Shown here piece by piece: positions 1 through 7,234 of a stretch of DNA of 10,578 nt (position 1 is its first letter; the number at the start of each line of letters is the position of its first letter). The translations under genes were made by a program, and so were the position numbers. The stretch covers positions 1 through 10,578 of the forward strand of contig JAGFXQ010000103.1 in the NCBI GenBank assembly GCA_017861355.1. The letters run 5' to 3'. The notes below the pieces were generated by a model. The model was not told where the DNA came from. It saw only the letters and a program-made list of their open reading frames with translations, and did not search any database. Source of the DNA: Bacillota bacterium. Its GTDB lineage: Bacteria; Bacillota; Clostridia; Lachnospirales; Lachnospiraceae.

Positions 1-594
1 AAGGATCTGGTGCCCGATTGGAATGCTGCTGAGCTTCCGCCCGTACCAATAAAGGAAGCAAATATCCCGATCGGTGAACCGATTGCAGGAATTATCTTCA
101 CTATCTTAGGCATCGTGCTGTTCACCTTCTCTCCTCAGCTTCTGGGTGCTTATTATTATAATCATGGACTGGTGAATATTCCTGTGTTCAACCTTGATAC
201 CTTACGAGTCGTTCTGCCTTTATTCCTGATTGGTATGGGACTCGGGCTTCTCAAGAATATCTGGGAGCTGGTAGACAGACGATATTCCATCCCTTATGCG
301 ATATTTGTCTTTATTATCAATACGATTAGTACGATCCTTACCGTTATTATCTTTACCCGCTTCGATATATGGAATACGGATTTTGCAGCCCAGATTAATT
401 CTGCCTTCCATCTTAGCTTTGACTCTTCTGCCCTTTCTACCTGGAATCTGATCACGGATAATTTTGTCATCTTCCTCGTAGTAATCTACATCCTGGAGAC
501 TCTGGCAATTATCGTGAAAGCGATCAAGTACAACAACCAATTTGATTTTATGAATTATGTAAAATCCATGGAACGTCGAAGCAATAAGCAATAA
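1..594 (+). CDS. C-terminal part of a four-helix integral membrane protein (5' end outside window)
   Basis: The frame is open from base 1 to the TAA at 592-594 and has no convincing start or ribosome binding site inside the window, so this is a 3' fragment of 197 codons. A GTG at base 10 is available but has no Shine-Dalgarno room. Four hydrophobic stretches are visible, at about residues 29-47, 64-86, 93-115 and 150-172 counted from base 1. The first follows a short Pro-rich linker (ELPPVPIKEANIP), and the tail is basic (KSMERRSNKQ), which would sit in the cytoplasm. The Pro-rich linker before a membrane domain suggests a soluble N-terminal domain upstream, as in HAAS/DUF1700-like or permease-prefix proteins of Firmicutes, but I do not recognise the family firmly. 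It ends 74 bp before a bidirectional terminator shared with the convergent lipoprotein gene. That it is a membrane protein is well supported; its function is unknown. Confidence 0.75.
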   Translation, partial: KDLVPDWNAAELPPVPIKEANIPIGEPIAGIIFTILGIVLFTFSPQLLGAYYYNHGLVNIPVFNLDTLRVVLPLFLIGMGLGLLKNIWELVDRRYSIPYAIFVFIINTISTILTVIIFTRFDIWNTDFAAQINSAFHLSFDSSALSTWNLITDNFVIFLVVIYILETLAIIVKAIKYNNQFDFMNYVKSMERRSNKQ

Positions 595-668
595 AGCCAT
601 ATTTTCAATTATATGAAGTAGCCAGTGTACTTGTTTACCTCGAGTTATGAACAATCAGTGAAAGCAGT

Positions 669-718
669 AAATAATAAAGGATTTGTGTCTAGGTATTGAC
701 ACAAATCCTTTATTATTT
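669..718. terminator. Bidirectional rho-independent terminator between convergent genes
   Basis: A perfect 21-bp inverted repeat has arms at 669-689 and 698-718 and an 8-base loop (TAGGTATT). The outer arms are AT-rich (AAATAATAAAGG / CCTTTATTATTT), so each strand supplies a U-rich 3' end after the GC-containing core. It lies 74 bp after the plus-strand membrane protein gene and 24 bp after the minus-strand lipoprotein gene, so it can end transcription from both sides. Confidence 0.8.
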
Positions 719-742
719 TCCGCTGTATATAATAGACTATCG

Positions 743-1843
743 TTATTTGAAATAGATAATGTTGCTGTTGTACTGAGTACCATCGTACTGTGTAAAAGCA
801 AGCTTCTCACCGGAAGGACTCCAGCTGGTTCTGTAGCTTGATGTATTGACGGCAACCCGGGTCGCTACTCCGGTTAGTATATCGTATACATACAAACTAT
901 TCGCCGTCGCGTCGTTCTGATCCTCCTTCAGACAATAAGAGATTCGGCGCTGATCCGGTGACCAGGATACTCCGTATAGCTCAGAACCTTTTGCTATTTC
1001 AATCTTCTTTCCGCTTTCTATATCATACACCAGCAAGGTGCTTCTGGTGCTGTCCGTCTGTATGATCAGCATCTGATTCCCATCATAGGATGGCAAAAGC
1101 CCTGTTACCTGACCGAAATCCAGGCTGGTCTTCTCTTTCGTGGTTAGGTCTAACTTCATAATGGATCCGTCATATTGTGTATTGTAATAGATCTGATCTT
1201 TGACCTTTGCAACCAGATATAAGGCTTCGTCCTTCAGATCATCCAAGGAAGTGATCTTCCCTGATCTGTCTGCCAGGTAGGCTCCGCCGCTATAGGCTGC
1301 ACCGATTACAGTATCATTATCCGTCCATGCCGCACTTTGTGCTCCTCCGATTGGCTCTCCCATAATTCCAAAGCTCTCATTGGTATCCAGATTCATAATG
1401 AAGTAAGCCGGGTCGCCAAGTGAATACTCAGAATACAACAGATATTTCTTATCTTTTGATAAAGAAGCTCCGCCGAGAAAAACATCCTTTTGCTCCTTCA
1501 CCAGCTCATATTCCTTGGTTACGAGATTTAACCGGTATAAGCTTTTGGGATACTGCCCGGATAGCTCAGACAGGCTCATCTTATCCAGTGTCTCGTTATC
1601 CTTTGAGACCATTACCGTATCTTCATCCAACCAATCTGTAATATCCACCTTATCAAATCGCTCAATCCAATCAACCGAAATAGCGGGTTTATTCTCTTCC
1701 TCCTTAGAATCGTCAATAACAGTTATAGTCTTGCCCGGCTCCTTGATCGTTGTCTTCTTTTCTTGCTTCACGCACGCAGTCATGGTGAACATTAGTGTAA
1801 TCGCTAGTAATGCTGGTATGATATTCTTCCTTTTCATAATCAT
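743..1843 (-). CDS. Lipoprotein with TolB/WD40-like beta-propeller repeats
   Basis: This 366-residue protein starts with a lipoprotein signal: basic MIMKRK, a hydrophobic core at residues 8-20, and the lipobox MTAC with the acceptor Cys at 24. It should therefore be anchored to the outer face of the membrane. A charged linker (about 25-55) leads to a domain of repeated beta-strand units. The repeats are clearest at WSPDQRRISY (294-303) and WSPSGEKLAF (341-350), with D-x-x-T/S-G turns (YDIESGKK, YDILTGVA) typical of PD40/TolB-type propellers. No catalytic motif is seen, so binding or sensing is the likely role (inference). The ATG at 1843 is preferred because AGGAAAG (1854-1860) lies 10 bases upstream; an ATG two codons later (1837) is possible. 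It follows the kinase gene by 164 bp and probably belongs to the same signalling unit, with its own candidate promoter at 1942-1970. The partner or ligand is unknown. Confidence 0.85.
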   Translation of the reverse strand: MIMKRKNIIPALLAITLMFTMTACVKQEKKTTIKEPGKTITVIDDSKEEENKPAISVDWIERFDKVDITDWLDEDTVMVSKDNETLDKMSLSELSGQYPKSLYRLNLVTKEYELVKEQKDVFLGGASLSKDKKYLLYSEYSLGDPAYFIMNLDTNESFGIMGEPIGGAQSAAWTDNDTVIGAAYSGGAYLADRSGKITSLDDLKDEALYLVAKVKDQIYYNTQYDGSIMKLDLTTKEKTSLDFGQVTGLLPSYDGNQMLIIQTDSTRSTLLVYDIESGKKIEIAKGSELYGVSWSPDQRRISYCLKEDQNDATANSLYVYDILTGVATRVAVNTSSYRTSWSPSGEKLAFTQYDGTQYNSNIIYFK

Positions 1844-1941
1844 CCTCGCCTTTCTTTCCTCTGTCTAGATTTTCCTAGTTCCATTGATTTCTCAGGAAGC
1901 ACCTCCCTGATATATATAGCTTATCAAGAAGATATCTCAGC

Positions 1942-1970
1942 AAAATATACAAATGTATCGTAGATGTAAA
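1942..1970 (-). promoter_or_regulatory. Candidate promoter for the lipoprotein gene
   Basis: On the minus strand there is TTTACA (1965-1970), a 17-bp spacer and TATTTT (1942-1947), giving 5/6 and 4/6 matches to the sigma-A boxes. A transcript would start near 1935, about 90 bases before the lipoprotein start. Just upstream (toward the kinase gene) is a weak 6-bp hairpin, ATGTTT/AAACAT at 1974-1979 and 1989-1994, followed on the minus strand by CTTTTT. That could be a leaky terminator after the kinase, making the lipoprotein partly independent. Read by eye only. Confidence 0.35.
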
Positions 1971-2007
1971 AAGATGTTTCGGATTTGTAAACATTTTAGC
2001 TCTTCTG

Positions 2008-3459
2008 CTACGCCTCCGGAAATGAGATCTCAAATGTGGTTCCGGCTTCATCTGAATGAAGCAACAGAATAGAACCTCCCTGCTTCTCGGTATATCTTTG
2101 TACCAGAGACAAACCAAGACCTGCACCGCCGCTTTGTCTGGATCGGTTCTTATCTACCATATAAAACGGCTCAAAAATTCGATCCGCTGCATCCTTTGGT
2201 ATTCCAATTCCGGTATCGGAAATCTCGATATATACCCGGTGATTGCGTATCTCATTCTTGACAAATACTTTACCATTCACCTTATTGTATTTGATCGCAT
2301 TATCAAGGAGATTAAGGAAAATGATATGAATACTGTCCTTATCTGCTTCTATATTTGCTTTGGTTAGCTGTGTTCTTACCTCAATGCCGAACTTTTTCAT
2401 CTTTCCGCTCAGACTCTGAAGTATGGATAGAATAAATTGGTCTATTTCAATTCTCTCAGGTTGATATTCAAAATCATATTTTTCTAAAGTGGAAAGCTGC
2501 AAGACCTTATCCACCATATCATATAGACGTTCCGTCTCGCTCCTCGTTATTCCAATCGAGGTTTCCTTAAGCTGATCATCATCCGGGTACATCTCCAGCA
2601 GATCAAGATAAGCTTTAATAGAAGTCAGTGGAGTCTTAAATTCATGAGTCACATTCCCGATGAATTGTTTCTGTTGTTGATCCAGAAAAGATAATTTATC
2701 CACTGCCAGGCTTAGCTTCTTCTGTTCTTCTTCCATCCCGTTCATCGTAGACATAATCTGTTGGCTCATGGCATGGATCCCAGCACTCAGCCGACCTATC
2801 TCGTCTTTACGACCAAGTATTGTGATCTCATATTGTCCCTCCCTTACCCGGTCTACCATTTGCTCCAGTTTGATAATTCCATTTGCGAAGGAGGTAAAAT
2901 AAATATATGCCAGTATAAAACTAAGAACAAAAATCCCAGTGCCGGTCAGGATTAACATCTGACGGATACGAGAATAGAATTCATTATATTTTGATAATGA
3001 ATAATAGAACTGCAATACTCCGACCTGCTCACCTTCTATCATTAAGGGCGCCAGATAATACAAATCCTCCCCTTCGGTAAGATAAGCTGTCTTATGTTCC
3101 AGTGCATAGCGAAGCGTTTGATGTATCCGGGTATTTTCTGCAGCGGTAAGCTTCTTATTGACCGCTTCTCCGTTCCGATCATAAATGATCATGGAAAGGC
3201 CGGTCAACTGCTCTAATTGTCCGGCGAATTCAGTACCCTTTGAAGTCAGAAAAATCTGTGGAGCCTTATTTGATTCAGCCAAAATAGTCTGCATGAAATA
3301 GACATTTGCAGACTCCGCCTGTCTGGCAAGGTAGCTCTCATACTGATCTATCTGATCCGCTTTGATTCCTCTTAATACCAGTAGACTCAGTATAAGTATG
3401 GTTAATAACAGTAATACAGCCAGAAATATGCTAAATTTGAACTTAATGCTGATTCTCAC
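2008..3459 (-). CDS. Membrane-bound sensor histidine kinase with HAMP domain
   Basis: This 483-residue kinase should autophosphorylate on His and pass the phosphate to the response regulator encoded just upstream. Domain order: transmembrane helix 1 (about 8-29), an extracellular sensor region (about 31-165), transmembrane helix 2 (about 168-189), HAMP (about 190-243), a short coiled coil (243-264), HisKA with FIGNVTHEFKTPLTS (phosphoacceptor His272), then the HATPase_c domain. The latter shows the N box LNLLDNAIKYN (382-392), G1 DTGIGIP (415-421), the F box FEPFYMVDK (429-437) and G2 GGAGLGLSL (444-452). All catalytic elements are present. The ATG at 3459 lies inside the end of the response regulator gene (17-bp overlap), so the two are translationally coupled. 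The sensor region has no domain I recognise, so the stimulus is unknown; the lipoprotein downstream may contribute to sensing (inference). Confidence 0.95.
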   Translation of the reverse strand: MRISIKFKFSIFLAVLLLLTILILSLLVLRGIKADQIDQYESYLARQAESANVYFMQTILAESNKAPQIFLTSKGTEFAGQLEQLTGLSMIIYDRNGEAVNKKLTAAENTRIHQTLRYALEHKTAYLTEGEDLYYLAPLMIEGEQVGVLQFYYSLSKYNEFYSRIRQMLILTGTGIFVLSFILAYIYFTSFANGIIKLEQMVDRVREGQYEITILGRKDEIGRLSAGIHAMSQQIMSTMNGMEEEQKKLSLAVDKLSFLDQQQKQFIGNVTHEFKTPLTSIKAYLDLLEMYPDDDQLKETSIGITRSETERLYDMVDKVLQLSTLEKYDFEYQPERIEIDQFILSILQSLSGKMKKFGIEVRTQLTKANIEADKDSIHIIFLNLLDNAIKYNKVNGKVFVKNEIRNHRVYIEISDTGIGIPKDAADRIFEPFYMVDKNRSRQSGGAGLGLSLVQRYTEKQGGSILLLHSDEAGTTFEISFPEA

Positions 3460-4144
3460 TATATCCTCCTACTGCCTTGTAGCCAATCCCATGAACGGTC
3501 TGAATGACATTACTATATCCCTCACCAAGCTTCTTACGTATCCGCTGGATATGAATATCAACAGTACGGGTGCCACCATAATAATCCATGCCCCACACCT
3601 GATCAAGCAACTGTTCCCTGGTATATGCTCTATCCGGCGAGGTTAATAACAGCTTCAACAAATCGTATTCCTTAGGTGTCATATCAAGCATCACTCCTCC
3701 GGCAGTAACCGTCCGATGACTAATCTGTAGCTCAATTCCACTTAAGCTAACCTCCGCCTTATCCTGCCTGGACTCCGCCTTTTGCATACGTCGAACCAGA
3801 GATTTTATTCTTGCAAGCAATTCCCTCATATCAAATGGCTTGGTCATATAATCATCCGCTCCCAGCTCCAAACCGAGTATCCGATTGACGATATCTTCCT
3901 TCGCTGTAAGCATAATAATGCCGATATGTTCATTTTCCGGCATCTTCTTTAGAATCTCATAACCATCCATACCCGGAAGCATAACGTCCAAAACGATGGC
4001 ATCCGGTTGAAACTCCTTAATCCTTCTGATTGCTTCCTCGCCATGATATACAGCCTCTGCCACATATCCTTCTCTTTTTAAAGCATAGACGATCGCGTCT
4101 GCAATTCTTTGCTCGTCTTCGATTACCAGAATTCTTTCCTTCAT
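3443..4144 (-). CDS. OmpR/PhoB-family response regulator
   Basis: This cytoplasmic DNA-binding regulator is the partner of the kinase it overlaps by 17 bp. From the ATG at 4144 it is 233 residues. The receiver domain has the acidic pair in VIEDEQ, phosphoacceptor Asp53 in VLDVMLPGMDG, the switch Thr in MLTAKED and Lys in MTKPFDMREL. The C-terminal winged helix (about 133-230) has the family pattern LTPKEYDLLKLLL-type core (here DMTPKEYDLLKLLL), the recognition helix TRTVDIHIQRIRKKL and the C-terminal hairpin IQTVHGIGYKA. A GTG four codons upstream (4156) would give 237 residues. I prefer the ATG because GGGTGG lies 4-5 bases before it, inside the alternative start, while the GTG has no good site. 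It is the first gene of the unit; the AT-rich upstream stretch 4145-4307 should hold the promoter, but I could not choose one box pair. Confidence 0.93.
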   Translation of the reverse strand: MKERILVIEDEQRIADAIVYALKREGYVAEAVYHGEEAIRRIKEFQPDAIVLDVMLPGMDGYEILKKMPENEHIGIIMLTAKEDIVNRILGLELGADDYMTKPFDMRELLARIKSLVRRMQKAESRQDKAEVSLSGIELQISHRTVTAGGVMLDMTPKEYDLLKLLLTSPDRAYTREQLLDQVWGMDYYGGTRTVDIHIQRIRKKLGEGYSNVIQTVHGIGYKAVGGYSENQH

Positions 4145-4307
4145 TGCACCACCCACTCTATAAATACAGTATTATTAGTAATATTCCCTATAGCATATTA
4201 CAATAATTGGTTTAAAGCAATATAATATAGCAAACGAGGTCACAACAATCCAGTAAACTTACTCCATCGAAGATCGATAGAAGTCATTCAAAAGTGATCC
4301 ATTCTGA

Positions 4308-4362
4308 CACAAAAATAAAGCCTTTGTGCAACAATATCTGTGATCATATCGTTGCGCAAAAG
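4308..4362 (-). terminator. Rho-independent terminator of the protease gene
   Basis: Arms at 4351-4362 (minus strand CTTTTGCGCAAC) and 4321-4332 (minus strand GTTGCACAAAGG) pair over 12 positions with two wobble pairs. The 18-base loop can itself pair (ATAT/ATAT). On the minus strand the stem is followed directly by CTTTATTTTTGTG (4308-4320), a U-rich tract. It begins 37 bp after the protease stop codon and separates this unit from the two-component operon downstream. Confidence 0.7.
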
Positions 4363-4398
4363 CTTTCTATTATTGATTTTATATCATTTTCCTATCTA

Positions 4399-5565
4399 TC
4401 ACTGCTCCAAAAGTTTGCGTACATTCAAGAGTCCCCAGCCTTGTTTCTCCCAATGCTGGCCAAGATCAACTGCGCAACCGCGCAATCTTAACTTCACCTC
4501 TCGATTTGACAGTCCCGAATGAGCTGACAGCAAAAGAGCAATTGCGCCGGTTACCACCGGTGTTGCCATAGAAGTACCACTCTTTATCGTATACATCATC
4601 GGTGAATCTGCATAGGAACTTCTGGTTTCATTATTTCTCGTTCTGGGTGGATACCGGCTGATATTGCAAGATATAATGTTCGAACCGGGAGCAACGATGT
4701 CCGGCTTCTTGATACAATAGGGGGTAGGCCCTCGACCGGAGTAATCTTTGGAACGCCCACTCCCAAACACTTCGACTGCTACATTATCATCCGATGAACC
4801 AACTGTGATTACCTTACGGCTAATGCCCGGAGTTGAGATAGACATGGGACCGGGGCCATTATTCCCAGCCGCAACTACTACCACAATTCCATTATCCCAG
4901 ACCGCATTCACTCCTTGAACCAGAAGGGAGTTCTCATCCAGACTATCCTTGGAAGCTGTCCCTACGGATATGTTCACAATACGGATATTATATCTTCTTT
5001 TGTTATCTATGATCCATTGAAGCCCTGCCAGAACATCGGAAATATTGCCATCTCCTCTTTTATCCAGTACCTTTACTCCGATAAAATTACACTCTGGAGC
5101 TACTCCTTTATATTTTCCTTTGGAAGAGAAGCCATTTCCACCAATAATTCCTGCAACATGTGTGCCATGACCGTTATCATCGTAGGGTTCGGTTCGATGA
5201 TTAATAAAATCCGCGAATCCAACCACCCGATTACCGCCTTCGATAAAATCTTTATGTAGTGCAATCCCCGTATCAACCACTGCCACCCCAATGCCTCGGC
5301 CATAGATTCCTCGTTCATGTGCCCATCCACTCTCGATGATATCACCGACCCGATTCATCTGTGCCGTGATATGGGTATCCAGCTCATAGTTTATTACCTC
5401 TTCCAGCTCATTGATATGTTCCAGCTGATCTTCCTCTACTTCCAGGACACAGGCACCTATCATCGGTAGTCTGTATTTGACAAGGCCCAGCTTCTCTATG
5501 GTCTGACGACGTTCTTCATACTCCGTGCAATATACAATAATTTGGATTTTATTCTTCTTGACCAT
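4399..5565 (-). CDS. Intracellular subtilisin-like (S8) serine protease
   Basis: This 388-residue S8-family endopeptidase shows the full catalytic set. Asp98 is in VAVVDTGIALH, His133 in NGHGTHVAGI, the oxyanion-hole Asn235 in VAAGNNGPG and the nucleophile Ser332 in SGTSMATPVVTG. Residues 1-70 resemble a short I9-like inhibitory/chaperone prodomain, ending in a YELDTHITA-type linker. There is no signal peptide or membrane segment, so it should act in the cytoplasm like the AprX/IspA type (family knowledge plus inference). The domain ends without a C-terminal extension. The ATG at 5565 is chosen because GGAG lies 7 bases upstream. It follows the AraC-family gene by 122 bp on the same strand. 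A perfect 10-bp inverted repeat lies in that gap, with a weak promoter-like pair (TTGGCT at 5609-5614, TAATAC at 5586-5591, 17-bp spacer), so separate control is likely. A strong terminator ends it. Confidence 0.93.
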   Translation of the reverse strand: MVKKNKIQIIVYCTEYEERRQTIEKLGLVKYRLPMIGACVLEVEEDQLEHINELEEVINYELDTHITAQMNRVGDIIESGWAHERGIYGRGIGVAVVDTGIALHKDFIEGGNRVVGFADFINHRTEPYDDNGHGTHVAGIIGGNGFSSKGKYKGVAPECNFIGVKVLDKRGDGNISDVLAGLQWIIDNKRRYNIRIVNISVGTASKDSLDENSLLVQGVNAVWDNGIVVVVAAGNNGPGPMSISTPGISRKVITVGSSDDNVAVEVFGSGRSKDYSGRGPTPYCIKKPDIVAPGSNIISCNISRYPPRTRNNETRSSYADSPMMYTIKSGTSMATPVVTGAIALLLSAHSGLSNREVKLRLRGCAVDLGQHWEKQGWGLLNVRKLLEQ

Positions 5566-5622
5566 CCATCTGCTCCATTGCCGTTTGTATTATCCTATTC
5601 GATGGGCTTAGCCAATATACGT

Positions 5623-5649
5623 TACAATCGTATACAGATTACGATTGTA
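5623..5649. repeat. 10-bp perfect inverted repeat upstream of the protease gene (possible operator)
   Basis: TACAATCGTA (5623-5632) and TACGATTGTA (5640-5649) form a perfect inverted repeat with a 7-base centre. It lies between the AraC-family stop codon and the protease start, just upstream of a weak promoter-like pair at 5586-5614, where an activator would bind. No U tract follows on the minus strand, which argues against a terminator. The binding protein is unknown; the adjacent AraC regulator is a candidate (inference). Confidence 0.45.
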
Positions 5650-5687
5650 CCATCCAAGTGTTCAACTTACCGGCGATACATCCCGAA

Positions 5688-6695
5688 TTATTGAATTAGC
5701 TTGTTATATATTTTACGGTATTCTGAGGGCGTAAGATTCAGTTTTTTCTTAAATACTTTGCTGAAATAGCTGATATCACTGAAGCCGGTCCGTTCGCAGA
5801 TCTCATCAATGGAAAGCTCGGTATCGCGCAACAGTGTAGAGGCCATTGTGAGTCGTAATTGTGTTAAATATTGGTTCACGGATTGACCGGTATATTTCTT
5901 GAATTCATTTAACAATGAGGTTCGATTGGTATGAAACTCCTCTGCCAACCGCTCAATCGTTATTTTTTGACTGTATCCGGATTGAAGATAGTAGATTACA
6001 TCTACCGCAAGCCTTGAGAAGGCATCGCAGGAGAACAATTCATTCATTCCCTCTTCTTCCTCCTGTCTTGCAAGGCAGAATAATATCTCGAATACATAGG
6101 ACCTGCTTCTGCAGGGCCAGCAGTTTGAATCCTGCTTTGCCAATAACTCCTTGAGCAAATTAAGCTTATGTTCAATGAGTGCCGAATCAATCGTATGTAA
6201 AGATAACAGTTTCAGACCGGGTGCAGAGTTCGGCAGAAATTGAAGCATATAATAGAGATCCTGTTGTTCTGTCATCGAAAGCACTCTGCCAGGATCGTTC
6301 ATCAGATCAAGTGTAAATACAGAATTAATCACCTGTGGCTGGAACCACATAATTCGGACCACATCCTCAGTCACCTTGTAGAAGGTAATCTCATCCTTGT
6401 CATTCATGCAGATCGTGCTGGCTCCAGTCAGAATAAACTCCCTACCATTCATAGCAAAGTGGCAGCTTCCCGACTTAATATAGATTACTTTATAGTATTC
6501 TCCTGCACGCTTGTCCTTCAGACCTTCCAAGCCTTCTGTTACCGCAACTGGAAATACATATCCAATATAATGATTAAACCCCATCGTATGATACATCATA
6601 TAATTCTCCATTCTGCTGCAAACCTGCGATTTTATGATTGAAAAATCGAGTTTTTCTATCATAAAATTGCCGTGTGAAAAATCAATATTTTTCAC
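5688..6695 (-). CDS. AraC-family transcriptional regulator with N-terminal cupin-like sensor domain
   Basis: This 335-residue regulator has an AraC-type double helix-turn-helix at about 245-335. The first HTH is ITIERLAEEFHTNRTSLLNEF; the second is LSIDEICERTGFSDISYFSKVFKKKLNLTPSEYR, with the usual G-F-x-D-x-S-Y-F-x-K-x-F-K-K signature. The N-terminal part (about 45-150) has the beta-rich pattern of the cupin-like ligand domain (GEYYKVIYIKSG, FILTGASTICMND). The effector cannot be told. The start is GTG at 6695, with UAGGUG (6701-6706) five bases upstream. An ATG at codon 12 (6662) is possible but lacks a ribosome site directly before it. Both starts lie inside strong inverted repeats (6672-6697 and 6629-6667). 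The gene has its own near-consensus promoter with a palindrome in the spacer. Plausible targets are itself and the flanking cupin and protease genes (inference). Confidence 0.93.
   Translation of the reverse strand: MKNIDFSHGNFMIEKLDFSIIKSQVCSRMENYMMYHTMGFNHYIGYVFPVAVTEGLEGLKDKRAGEYYKVIYIKSGSCHFAMNGREFILTGASTICMNDKDEITFYKVTEDVVRIMWFQPQVINSVFTLDLMNDPGRVLSMTEQQDLYYMLQFLPNSAPGLKLLSLHTIDSALIEHKLNLLKELLAKQDSNCWPCRSRSYVFEILFCLARQEEEEGMNELFSCDAFSRLAVDVIYYLQSGYSQKITIERLAEEFHTNRTSLLNEFKKYTGQSVNQYLTQLRLTMASTLLRDTELSIDEICERTGFSDISYFSKVFKKKLNLTPSEYRKIYNKLIQ
6629..6667. repeat. Long imperfect inverted repeat over codon 12 (ATG) of the AraC-family gene
   Basis: Outer arms ATTTTATGAT (6629-6638) and ATCATAAAAT (6658-6667) and inner arms GAAAAA (6640-6645) and TTTTTC (6651-6656) are joined by one T/T mismatch around the 5-base loop TCGAG. 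This gives a 16-pair hairpin in the mRNA that buries the internal ATG at 6660-6662. It shares the core TGAAAAATC with the neighbouring repeat 36 bp away (6639 and 6675), that is, 12 codons apart. Confidence 0.75.
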
Positions 6696-6697
6696 AC
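6672..6697. repeat. 11-bp perfect inverted repeat over the start codon of the AraC-family gene
   Basis: GTGTGAAAAAT (6672-6682) and ATTTTTCACAC (6687-6697) are perfect inverted arms with a 4-base centre. The GTG start (6693-6695) lies in one arm and the ribosome site lies just outside it, so the mRNA hairpin would occlude initiation. As DNA it is also operator-like. Only four bases separate it from the next hairpin. Confidence 0.75.
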
Positions 6698-6730
6698 TAG
6701 CACCTACAATTCATTCTAATATTTGACAAT

Positions 6731-6759
6731 ATTATAATGGATTGCAGATGCAATGTAAA
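6731..6759 (-). promoter_or_regulatory. Sigma-A-type promoter of the AraC-family gene
   Basis: On the minus strand TTTACA (6754-6759), a 17-bp spacer and a perfect TATAAT (6731-6736) predict a start near 6724, giving a leader of about 29 bases that carries the UAGGUG ribosome site. This also supports the GTG start at 6695. An AT-rich 7-bp inverted repeat (TAATATT/AATATTA, 6717-6723 and 6728-6734) overlaps the -10 box and start point. Confidence 0.8.
6741..6754. promoter_or_regulatory. Palindrome in the promoter spacer (candidate repressor operator)
   Basis: ATTGCA (6741-6746) and TGCAAT (6749-6754) form a perfect palindrome with a 2-bp centre. It lies between the -35 and -10 boxes and reaches the edge of the -35, a classic position for steric repression. 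The bound protein is unknown; autoregulation is possible. Confidence 0.5.
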
Positions 6760-6844
6760 TGAGAGAATTTATTCAAAATCATTCAAGCTTTTCTTTCGGG
6801 TTTAATATTTGAGTTACACCCTCGTAATTACAAGTTCACCACTC

Positions 6845-7189
6845 TTAGAATACAACGGTAAGCAGCATCTTGAACTGCTCCTCTCCATATACTGCATGTG
6901 CGACTTGATTCGGCATAACCAACGTCTCACCTTTACTTAAGATAAATACTTCGTCACCAACTGTAAATCTTCCGGTTCCGTCCAGAATCGTAACCATTGC
7001 ATCTCCATCCGAAGAGTGTGCGCTGATTTCTTCTCCCTGATCGAAAGAAAATAAAGTCATACTGACACTCTTATTCTGAACAAGAGTCTTGCTTACCACC
7101 TGCCCCTTTTGATAATTAATTTCCTCCTCGAGCTTCAGTGCCTTACTTACTTCTATATTTTTCAGTTTATATTGTTTTGTTCCTTCCAT
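6845..7189 (-). CDS. Small single-domain cupin protein
   Basis: This 114-residue protein is almost entirely one cupin_2-type beta-barrel. Motif 1 is GEEISAHSSDGDAMVTILDG (52-71) and motif 2 is LVMPNQVAHAVYG (90-102). Of the usual metal ligands His58 and His98 are present, but the second His of the HxH pair is replaced by Ser60. The metal site is therefore atypical, and the acidic residues Glu53/Glu54 or Asp61/Asp63 could contribute. There is no signal peptide, so it is cytoplasmic. The reaction or ligand cannot be assigned; this short cupin type is common in Clostridia. The ATG at 7189 has AAAGGAGA (7196-7203) six bases upstream. It is transcribed from an extended -10 promoter at 7274-7282. 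The AraC-family gene follows 149 bp downstream with its own promoter, and no clear terminator lies between them, so read-through is possible. Confidence 0.85.
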   Translation of the reverse strand: MEGTKQYKLKNIEVSKALKLEEEINYQKGQVVSKTLVQNKSVSMTLFSFDQGEEISAHSSDGDAMVTILDGTGRFTVGDEVFILSKGETLVMPNQVAHAVYGEEQFKMLLTVVF

Positions 7190-7234
7190 ATTCTATCTCC
7201 TTTCCGGATCCGGCAAGATCGCCTGAAATATTCG

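Noticed and set aside
1515..1868. Plus-strand open frame of 117 codons opposite the lipoprotein gene
   Set aside because: It is antisense to a well-supported gene, its Ser-rich sequence mirrors the opposite strand, and it lacks a ribosome site.
4145..4156. GTG start four codons upstream in the response regulator gene
   Set aside because: The bases around it form the GGGTGG ribosome site for the ATG at 4144; the GTG has no good site of its own.
4294..4522. Two short plus-strand frames over the protease terminator and 3' end
   Set aside because: They cover a terminator hairpin and antisense coding sequence, with no ribosome site.
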